Source: Zygnema circumcarinatum (taxonomy: Eukaryota; Streptophyta; Zygnematophyceae; Zygnematales; Zygnemataceae). From it: a stretch of 21,769 nt of DNA. Of the stretch, positions 10,131 to 18,088 are shown in pieces (position 1 is the first letter of the stretch; every line of letters begins with the position of its first letter). The stretch is from contig CM074820.1 in NCBI GenBank assembly GCA_037447605.1, positions 1,265,273 to 1,287,041 of the forward strand, given 5' to 3'. Both the position numbers and the translations under genes were made by a program. The notes under the pieces are model-generated. The model worked only from the letters and a program-made list of their open reading frames with translations. It made no database searches and was not told where the DNA came from.

Positions 10131-11486
10131 AAAAGTTGGCAACCAAGTGGAGTTCAGGAAGGCCCTGAGCTGCTGTACTCTTCTCCCCAGAAGGAGAGGC
10201 CGAAGGGGAGCAAGCTGCTGCTCACATGCAATATGCCACTTTCGACGCTTGATTACTTTGAATTGGAGCCATGTGGATTGTAGGAGAGGAAATGGAAAGA
10301 AAGGGAAGAGTGTTAGCGGCTTTTTGCAGGCAGAGTGCCGCAATGTTTGCATGGATGGAATAGGGTAGAGTCTGAGGGAGAAGTAAGGGGCGCCGGAAGG
10401 TAAGAATTGCTGCAGCGAGGTTATGCAGTGCTTTATTGTGCTCCGGTTAGACGCAGGTGGAGCTCAGGGCTAAAGCCGTGGTTTGGATGGCTGAAGTTTC
10501 TATAAGGGTTTGGAATAGTGCGGAGAAGGGCAAGGATTAATGTGTAAGAGAATATTAGGGTGAAGGAGCTGGGGAATTGTGAAGAAAAACCATGCTTGCA
10601 TTTGTCTGAAAGAAAAGAAAAATTGGCTGGTCCGCAATATGTAGTAAGCAAGAGAGTATTAGCGAAAACGAAGTTCGGTCTCCTTTGGACAACTTAGACA
10701 AATGGTATTTGGAGTCATCCAGAATGATTTGACTATGCGATTAAATTCACGATTAATGCAAAACGCCGCTTGAGGTGAAGTCGAATCGTCAACATCGGGA
10801 TCAGTCCTAGTGTTGACAAAGATACAGGGTGACATTTTGACCAAATCATTGATTTTATGAACAACAAAAAGAGCACGCAGGAAATAAATGTTTTGCTATC
10901 ATCTTTTAATGGAAGGTAGAAGGAGATTGGGAAGCGTCCAAAGCAGAGGGAGTTTCTTAAGCCAACGGAAGAAACCCCTCACCTATACTTTGTGCATAGT
11001 TGGCGCAAGATTAGGAAAGAGCCATTTAACTTATGCTAAACTCAAACACTCGATGTGAAGCCCTGACTGTTTCCTGTGTCGGTCCTCTTACGTGCCGGCA
11101 ATAGCGTGTTTGTTATTCGTAAAGTTTGTTCATCGGCGAAGCATGCTTTCACTTAAGTTGTAAAATGATTACTCGTCCCCACTTGGAAGCCAACTGCGAA
11201 GGTCTACTTCAGTTCCTATTGAGTAGATGAGGTGGAACTGCGGGATGTCGCTTTTTCTGAAGTTTCCTGTGATAGTTATTGAGAGAAAAGGTGCAGAAGT
11301 TCTAACTCTGCTGCATTACCAACAAACCTTTTAAACCCCGTGCTTGCTGTAACTGCGTTCATAGATCGATTGAAGCTTACTTTTGGAGATTTTCATCACG
11401 AAGCAAATCAGTATCCGCAATCATCCGAATACTCATTGTTTTTCTTCGCCAAGCTTTTGAAGGAACCAGTTGCTGGGAGTATCAAG
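10131..11486. other. Intergenic stretch between divergent TIM13 and SLX9-like genes
   Basis: About 1.36 kb with only short open frames and no family resemblance on either strand. It should contain the 5' region of the SLX9-like gene. An ATG-led open stretch at 11228-11294 ending at a possible donor (AAAG|gtgcag) could be an alternative first exon for that gene, but its encoded hydrophobic peptide is not typical of the family. Confidence 0.45.
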
Positions 11487-13580
11487 ATGGTGAGTTGATG
11501 ATCCCGTATTTAGCTCAATAAAGCAAGGGCAGGAAAAAGGGGAGCCCATGTGAATGTTGAACATGGATGACTCCGTGAGCATCACAGGATTTAGTTATTC
11601 TGTCAGACTGTTTTCTGAATGTCAAGCGATGATTTTGTAGCTTGAGCTGTTTATCTCAAGATTGCATGCACAAGTGTACTATGCTATATGAGGCTAAAGG
11701 GGGTGGGGCATGACTCATTTTCGGACCGCACGGGTTTGCTGCAGGTGAAGAAAAAGACGGTCCGTCAGAAAGTGAAGGAAAAGACATCAAAGCAGACGCA
11801 AAAGGTGAAAGGACAAGCTTAGGAGCAGATAATATTTCTGAAAATGAAAAAAAAAAAAATGAAAAAATTCTGATATTCTGAGGTTTCCCTGCTCTAAAGT
11901 GTCATGCACGTGTTTGGAGTTAATACTTTTGTGAACCGTCATCACTCAGAAATCCACAGAACAGCTTTTCCGTCTCTCATTCTTTGTTAAGTTTTTGGCC
12001 GCTGGGAGCAGAGTGTGCCCACAGACTCAACAATAAAGTAAGTGTTTTCTTCAGCCCAGCTGACCAAATTAAATCCGTATTGCATTGTGCATGTCTTGCT
12101 GTCAAAAATCCGCTGCTCTGTGTCAAACTGGTTTCCTTAGACACACTGTTTCGATTCAGATGCATCTATCGCTGTTTTGCTGACTGCTCGCTGTATTGTG
12201 AAGACAGTTCAGGCTGCCTTGGCAACAGGTTTTGTTGAAGGCACGGAAGTGTGAACGCTTATGATGATAATGAATGGTGCAGAGATGAAGATGGACCTGA
12301 ATTGGCCACCCCAAGAATGCAGCGGAAAGTGGTGAAGCAAATGCGTTTTCTAGAAAGTATGTCTCCCTCTCACTTTTTGCCACCTCCAAAACGAAGTCAC
12401 ACAGTCAGCAGACAGAGACAGCAGTAGTGTACAAATTTAATCGGCATGTTAAGGTGGTCCGCTAAGGAGCTCGATTTGCTGCACATGCAAAATATAGCCT
12501 TGCTACCACCATCGTTTCAATTTCTATTTTTCCAATGGTTTCAATATTTACGTTGATTTATCCCGCTGACTTTAAGTATTTTACCTGGACACTGCAGGGC
12601 TACAAAGAACTCAGCAGAGCTTAACTCCAACAAAGTCAATTGGGAAGGTAAGTCTTTATGAAGAGAACTGCTTGCGAAGGAGGAAGCATGAACGGTTGTT
12701 TCCTTTACTCCATCTCCCATTCCTCCCATTTCTCCTTTCGTTTTCCTTCGTCCTTTTTTCCTCTCTTGTTCTGTCCTCTCCTTCTCTCTCTTTCTTTGGC
12801 CCTCTCTCGTCGTTCCTCATCCCCTTCTCTCTATCCATAAGTGAAATCCACGCATCCTTCTGTCGGGCAATGTAACACCTTGTACTATTCGTACATGTAA
12901 CCCTGTTCCGTTTTCGCAGAAAAAGCGGAAAGGAGCAGCACGTAACGTGGGCTTAGCCCTGAGCACCCTTCCTGAACTTGCAGGCGTCCTTCCCTCACTA
13001 GCGGAGCCTGCAAAAGCTGTCAAAAGTGGCCTTCGCCAGCTTCCCAAAGTGGTTCGGAATAAGGCTCGCAAAAGAATCACGTAAGTACTTACAATCTTCG
13101 ACTCGATTCTGATAATTAGAAAGGGGAAGTCTAGCACGTGGAAGTCTTCGTGTAGCTGAGATGAAACCCAATGCAGCTGATGTGTGCATAGTAATTCTGG
13201 AAACTCCATCCTCTTCCATGAGGATAAAGGTGGATGATGGCGTTCTCCTTTCTTGCTATTATTTATCCATTATGTCAAGAACTGATAGACATGAAGTCTC
13301 CTTATCCTTGTCCTTGTGCTTACTTATTGAAGCTACGCCTTATGTTTGTCTGTTCAGGACTGACGAGACTAAGCAGTTTGCTGCCGTCATAGCTCATCCT
13401 GCTTTCAAGGCCGACCCCTTGGCTGCCATTAAGCAGCACCTCCTGAACACCTTGCCAAGCCCTCCCCCTCAGACTCAGACGGCTGGAAGGCCTGCAAATA
13501 AGGGGAAGCGGAAAAAGCCCAAACAGAAGTATACCGGGGAGGAGCCGATCAAGTCAACCCACCAAATGGATACGTCGTAG
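11487..13580 (+). CDS. SLX9: Ribosome biogenesis protein SLX9/FAM207-like
   Basis: SLX9 family proteins are nucleolar and nuclear factors needed for pre-rRNA processing and 40S subunit maturation and export. The secure part is the C-terminal half: exon 12920-13080, with ALSTLPELAGVLPSL and a basic NKARKR stretch, joined in phase (AC|G) to exon 13358-13580, with FAAVIAHPAFKADPLAAI then KQHLLNT and a Lys-rich tail ending in TAG. The HPAFKADPLAAIKQHL block is the family signature. Upstream, 12615-12647 (SLTPTKSIGK) joins in phase. The preferred 5' end is an ATG-only coding segment at 11487-11489 followed directly by gtgagt, then 11745-11804 (VKKKTVRQKVKEKTSKQTQK), giving about 159 aa. Alternatively the acceptor at 12597 could be used with another frame of the 11745 exon. 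The family call is fairly firm; the first two or three exons are tentative. A CT-rich stretch (about 12719-12837) fills one intron. Confidence 0.75.
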
Positions 13581-14595
13581 GTCACAGCAGCGAGACAATG
13601 ACCCTCTTCACTGTTCCGTTTAGAGGAACTGTTGCCAACAAGAGAAATACGGAATGGGCTGGCACCTTTTCTATCGGGTTTTTGTCCAGTTCTTGCATAA
13701 CGAATTGGTGTAACGGCAACGGGTGTTTCCAAGTTATACATTGTAGGATTCCGCATGGCAGAGCCGCCAGGCTCTCAAATTCTGAACAAAAACTTGGTAA
13801 CAAACAATTCCTAAGCACCATCCTCCCCTTTCTGAAGCCTCAACGGAGTAAAGGGGACGAGCAAGGGAGGTATTTGAGAACTCCACCATGGTTGTTTTGC
13901 TGGCAGATGAGAATATATGCTACCGTACAACCGCTCTGTATGAACATTTGAGTACCTGCCTGCTGAAATCTGGACCCAAAATTCTATATTGTTGAACCCC
14001 CTGAAGGTATCGTACAGTACCACGTCCATTGAAACTATGATACGGTAGCATGTTCCATACCAGGTTCTACGAACGAAGTTGCATGTGTCAACAGCTCTGT
14101 ACGTTTACAGGACTGAAACCAAAGCCCTTGCTTTGCTTATAGCAATCCTTTTTCGCGTCCTCCGCATTCTTGTCGAGTTCCATTCGCATGTTCATTCTTT
14201 GCTCACCCTCGAGCTTCGAACGCATCATGCAAGCCCCACACACGGGACACGTGTCACGATCTGCATCAATCGATTTCAAAAAAACTCCACAAGACAAAAC
14301 TGGTATGCGCCCGTACGATGCCATTCGCATGCCGGAGCAGCCGCCGGCGCTAGCAGGCGCATGCAGAGGCGAAAGATGTAGAGCGAATTGTACTCCGCCG
14401 AGATGAGGGAGTGGTGAAATGATTGAAAACTGAAGAGTTTCTTTCCTTTTTTCGTACTTCTTCCCATTCAGCCATAGGCTAACATAATGTGCAGGTTCTC
14501 CTCTCGTATTTGCTAAGTGAAACGTGGTATTTTGTATTTTGTATTTTTAGATTTTTTCTCTCGCTAATAGAGTCATAACCAGCGGGTTTCAACAG
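13581..14595. other. Intergenic stretch between SLX9-like and the helicase relic
   Basis: About 1 kb including the SLX9-like 3' UTR. No convincing exon was found on either strand. A minus-strand frame near 14330-14200 has a cysteine-rich stretch (TCPVCGAC) that superficially recalls half a zinc finger, but nothing around it supports a gene. Earlier exons of the helicase relic may once have lain here and are not recognisable. Confidence 0.45.
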
Positions 14596-15568
14596 AGTGA
14601 ACAGACATATACCACTACGGCAGAGCGAACATCTCCGAAAAAAGGACCCGGCAATTCCCAATCCTTTGATGCCTGGGAGGAGGGAGAGCTGAACACACTT
14701 CCCAATGTGGAGTTCGAACTTAACAGCGGACTGAAAAAGGTACTAAAGTAGCACCAAATGAAGGGCCTCCACTTTCTTCTACGGCATATTCGTGGAGATA
14801 GCACTAGGGAAAGCTCAAACTCTCTCTCTCTTCCCTGCATATTGGCTCACAGTCATGGAACTGGAAAAACACTAACTGTTCTCTCCTGCCTTCAAACATG
14901 GAGATCCTACTTTTGCTCTGAACCGTTCCGAGCATTGGTTTCCGGGCCTCACTCATTCCAGTCGTTGATTGTATGTTTAGCTCCTAGGGAAAGAATCGGC
15001 ACTACTTCCGGCTGGATGGGAATGTGCATACTTTTGATCGCTGCGGCATCATTTCTGCATTCAAGACATCATCGGAAGCGAAGCCGATATTGGCCACGTA
15101 CGGTGTGGCCGGGCAGGAAATTGAATTCACTGCAGAGTCTCGAGTGGTTCTTCTGCACCCCTGCGGGAGTCCCTGGGTGGAAACTCAGGCAAGCTTCTCT
15201 CTCTCTCTTCTTCTCCCTCTCTATCTCTCTTCTTCACACTCTCTCTTTTCCTCTCTCTGAGTGGTCTCTCTTTCTCTCCCTCTCCCTCTCTCTCTCTCTC
15301 TGGGTGGTCTCTCTCTCTCTCTCGCTCTCTCTCCGCGTCAGCTTTTAGGGGGTTGTCTGACAAATCTAATCTACCCCTATCTAGCTGAAGTCTCTCTGAA
15401 TGCTTGTCTGTATATTTGTTTTCTCTGCAGGCTGTTGCCCGAACATTTCGACAAGGCCAGCAGAAACGAGTGTACGTTTATCGGCTGGTGAGCCAAGCTA
15501 CTGAGGAGGAGATCTACGAATGTCCTTTTGGTAAAGAGCAGCTCGTCAACCGGCTGTTTCTCGACTGA
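14596..15568 (+). pseudogene. Relic of a SNF2-family (ATRX/CLSY/DRD1-like) chromatin helicase
   Basis: Three pieces of one SNF2 ATPase survive. Piece 1 (14596 to about 14935) reads LPNVEFELNSGLKK, then K-stop-HQMKGLHFLLRHI, then CILAHSHGTGKTLTVL, which is helicase motif I (Walker A). The stop TAG at 14749-14751 replaces the proline of the usual LKPHQ. Piece 2 (about 14988-15188), in another frame, reads RHYFRLDGN (motif IV region) through SRVVLLHPCGSPWVETQ (motif V/VI). Piece 3 (15431-15568) completes motif VI with AVARTFRQGQQKRVYVYRLV and ends NRLFLD plus TGA. Pieces 2 and 3 join in phase across an intron at 15189-15430. Motifs Ia, II (DEAH) and III, hundreds of residues in normal family members, are missing, with under 100 bases between pieces 1 and 2. 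The intron, in-frame stop, frame change and large internal deletion indicate an unprocessed pseudogene. A spliced mini-protein from pieces 2 and 3 is possible but could not hydrolyse ATP. Confidence 0.85.
15189..15430 (+). other. Putative GC-AG intron filled with a CT tract, within the helicase relic
   Basis: The donor reads CAG|gcaagc and the acceptor tctctgcag|GCTGTT, so this would be a GC-AG intron rather than GT-AG. The coding frame before and after is continuous within SNF2 motif VI, which fixes both borders. Bases 15195-15334 are mostly CT dinucleotides and CCTCTC variants. The C in the donor may be original (GC-AG introns are a known minor class) or a decay mutation. Confidence 0.7.
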
Positions 15569-16717
15569 GGTCTCTTCAATACCCCCCCTGCATGACTTGG
15601 TGGTGCGTGCAAGGCTATGGAGAGGAGTGCATGAAGAGTGGGAGGCGGAGGAGAAAAAGAGAGAAGGGAGGCAGAGGTGGGAGAACAGAGAGTGGATCGA
15701 GAGTGAGTGAGGGCAGGGAGAAGGAAGGGTTCAAAGGAAGCATTTCCTACCAAAACCCTAGCGCGTCCGGGTGGTGCAGGAGGAGGAACCCTCGTCAGTT
15801 CGCCTCTTGACGCGGTCAGGGAAGAGAGCAACGACCCCATTCTGACGAGCCTGCTGAAGTTGTCCGGAGAATCGAACCTAGAACCTTGTCTCCAAGGTCC
15901 TCTTTCAGCACCAAGAGGACAACAAATAGGCTCTAAGCAGATCCCACTTCTTTCGACAATATTAGAGTGCAGTACAACAAGAATAGAAAAGGGTGGTCAT
16001 TAGGGTTTCAACAGCTAGGTGCGCATGCAGTGCTGAAAAAATGTGAGCGTAAGAATTGAACACGTGTGTATTTAGTTCGCATGCAGACGTCATTACATGA
16101 TGGTATAGCGATAAATAAATGCTGAAATGGAATGAAAAAGACTGATATTTGAAATAACAAAAAACGGAGGGTCACATGGTCCTTTACTTGTTGTGGTGCA
16201 TGTCACGGGCGTATGCATGAGCCCCTCCACACGTCCCACCATCATACCAACTGCCGATTCCCGAACATGGTAGACTCTTGACTGAACTTTCGACCCCGCT
16301 CACTAGGCAGGAAAAGGCTAAGAGATATTGTAATGTACTCATTATTTGGAAGCGTCAATTTCCGGTACAAAAGCAGGCCGTCCCAGGGAGACAGGACCCA
16401 CAACAGAAACTACTCAAAAAAACGCATGGCGGCTAGAAATTTAGAGCAGAACTAGCAGGCCTTTACTTTGGTCTGCTACCGACTTACAGAGGGACGGAAA
16501 TAGAACAGCTGCACTTGCAAACCCTTCAAGATAAGAATTCAGCTAAAAAGAAATAGCTCGGGTTCACCTAGGGCCCATTCTATCCACCTCACTACCTTTG
16601 TTCAAAGCACAATTACCAGCAAACCAAGAATTCGCTCCTCTTCTCGTTGGCATTGAATATAATTTCATTCTCACCAGACATCATATGCTCCTAAAGGTAT
16701 AGCCTCCTCGCCTTGAT
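15569..16717. other. Intergenic stretch between the helicase relic and Pin1
   Basis: About 1.15 kb between the helicase stop and the Pin1 stop, which converge on it. I see no conserved exon. At 15859-15923 a 65-base segment has perfect 7-base terminal arms (GTTGTCC/GGACAAC), an internal 9-base-pair hairpin and a B-box-like GGTTCGATTCT on the minus strand. It is too short and its arms too irregular for a functional tRNA. The Pin1 3' UTR should occupy the right end. Confidence 0.45.
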
Positions 16718-17315
16718 CTACTCCGTACGAAGGATTATGTGCACCCCACTATCTGTCTCAACAATTTCGCTCAACTCCCCCACCTTCAGAGCGTACGTGG
16801 CCCGCTCAAACGCTCTCTGCATCTGCCCAGGACCGAACCGTCCTGACACCACAAAAGGAACCAACGTGCCATCAGAAAAAGAAGCCAACGGCCTCTCACG
16901 GGAAAGGAACTATTCATGCAGGCATGGGCGGATATTTCTTAGGCAGAAAGAATGCAGATAGGTCCCAGATGCGCACAAAAAATTTGTCGTAGTGAAGTCC
17001 ACAATTCACGACCATCAATTCCACATGCGAATTGGCCCACATCCCTTCAGCCTGGTAGAGAACAAAAGCCGTAGCACAGCACTCACCCAAATCCCCCCCA
17101 CGCTTCGCAGAGCTGCAGTCCGACTCCGCCCTCGCAAGGTCTGCAAACCCCGCCCTCCCGCTCACTATTTCCTCCCGCAATCTCTCCAGCTTCGCAATGG
17201 CCGCCTCCTTCGTAGTCCGCGTTATGACTCGCCCTTCAGGATCCTTCCAGGAAGCAGGCCGCCTCGAGCCCTGGTGCTTGATCAGCAGGTGGGCAGCGCG
17301 CACCTCGTCCGCCAT
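16718..17315 (-). CDS. PIN1: Pin1-type parvulin peptidyl-prolyl cis-trans isomerase (plant type, no WW domain)
   Basis: Isomerises phospho-Ser/Thr-Pro bonds in nuclear and cytosolic target proteins; plant homologues consist of the parvulin domain alone. Exon 1 is 17315-17087 and exon 2 is 16842-16718. They join in phase (TTG G|gtgagt ... gtgtcag|GA) to give 117 aa, against 119 in Arabidopsis. The conserved features run in order: [14 protein letters not shown] with His9 and the phosphate-binding Lys13, Arg18 and Arg19; [23 protein letters not shown] with the active-site Cys67; [31 protein letters not shown] with His111; ending LRTE. All catalytic and phosphate-binding positions are present, so the enzyme should be active and phospho-specific. 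The start is the first ATG of the homologous region (MADEVRAAH). The gene shares a divergent promoter containing the 38-bp array with the HIBCH-like gene; the start codon lies about 110 bp from the array. Confidence 0.97.
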
Positions 17316-18088
17316 GGCTGCCCTGCCAACCTCCTCTCCCCTCCCCTCGCAGTTTTCAGCACTGGGTTTGCCAGAAACCCAGAAATCTAGTTTTCCGCAG
17401 AAAACCGTCAGCCATCACGCGGCCATCCAACGGCCCGAAACTCACACGTGACCACGTGGCACATCCAACAACCAGAAAATCACCTGTGTCTACGTAACAC
17501 ATCCAACGGCTCGAAACTCACACGTTTCCACGTGCTACATCCAACGGCCCACAAATTACACGTGTTTATGTGGCATATCCAACGGCCCGAAACTCACATT
17601 TGTCTATGTGGCATATCCAACGGTCGTAATCTCACATTTATCCACGTGGCACATCCAACGGTTCAAAATTCACATTTGTCGACGTGCCACATCCATCGGC
17701 CCGAAACTCACATGTCCACGTGGCACATCCAACGGCCACTTTCCGGAAATCTCGCACCGACCGTACCGCTCGCCGGTCGCACGAGCTCGGACTGTCCACG
17801 TGGCGGGTTCTCGCGCTCCGCCACATGGCAGCGTGCTGGCGCTCCACGTGGCGCCTCAGAGAACTGCCACGTGTGCACCCCCGCAGAAGTGTGCTAGTCG
17901 CTGGGTGCGCCACGTGGCTGCAGGCGCGCTCTCCCCTTCTCTTCGCACGTGCGACCCTCGCAGAGGGAGTTGCACGTGCGGCGGCTGAGCGGGATTGGTG
18001 GAGAGTTAGGGTTCAGGGTTGCGAGCTCGGGTGTTTGCCGCACTCCGAGAAGGCGGCGATCAGGGGGTTCAGGGTGGCCTGCGCCGCC
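17316..18088. promoter_or_regulatory. Divergent promoter between Pin1 and the HIBCH-like gene, G-box rich
   Basis: The 773 bp between two oppositely directed start codons contain at least twelve CACGTG hexamers (starting near 17445, 17453, 17529, 17559, 17643, 17717, 17797, 17845, 17868, 17911, 17946 and 17973), many extended to CCACGTGGC. The left part is a 38-bp tandem array (separate entry). A possible CCAAT box in inverse orientation (GGATTGG) is at 17991-17997. G-boxes are bound by bZIP and bHLH factors in plants. Dual control of both genes is inferred from the layout. Confidence 0.75.
17425..17762 (+). repeat. Array of nine 38-bp units with MSA-like ATCCAACGG cores and G-boxes
   Basis: The core ATCCAAC(GG) starts at 17425, 17463, 17501, 17539, 17577, 17615, 17653, 17691 (here ATCCATCGG) and 17727. 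Spacing is exactly 38 bases seven times in succession, then 36. Between cores each unit carries a CGAAACTCACA-like stretch and an ACGTG, ATGTGG or CACGTGGCA element. The middle of the units has diverged but without length change until the last step. TCCAACGGYY matches 10 of 11 positions of the plant mitosis-specific activator (MSA) element, YCYAACGGYYA, bound by three-repeat Myb proteins. Confidence 0.93.

Noticed and set aside
14088-14330. Minus-strand frame with LSCGVFLKSIDADRDTCPVC, recalling the C-terminal half of a RING finger.
   Set aside because: Only part of the cysteine/histidine pattern is present, the first half is absent upstream, and no flanking exon continues it. Probably chance.
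14596-15568. The helicase pieces could be exons of an active SNF2 gene with the core in an intron-separated exon.
   Set aside because: Fewer than 100 bases lie between motif I and the motif IV region, so the core cannot be hidden there, and an in-frame stop lies within conserved coding.
17425-17762. The regularly spaced repeats resemble a CRISPR-like array.
   Set aside because: The host is eukaryotic, the short conserved core and the filler between cores both resemble each other from unit to unit, and the filler is diverged repeat rather than unrelated spacers. No cas-like genes are present.
17448-17897. A 149-codon open frame through the promoter, with repeated HIQRPETH-like segments.
   Set aside because: The periodic peptide is simply the translation of the 38-bp array and overlapping frames are equally open. 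There is no conserved domain, and the region sits between two divergent start codons.
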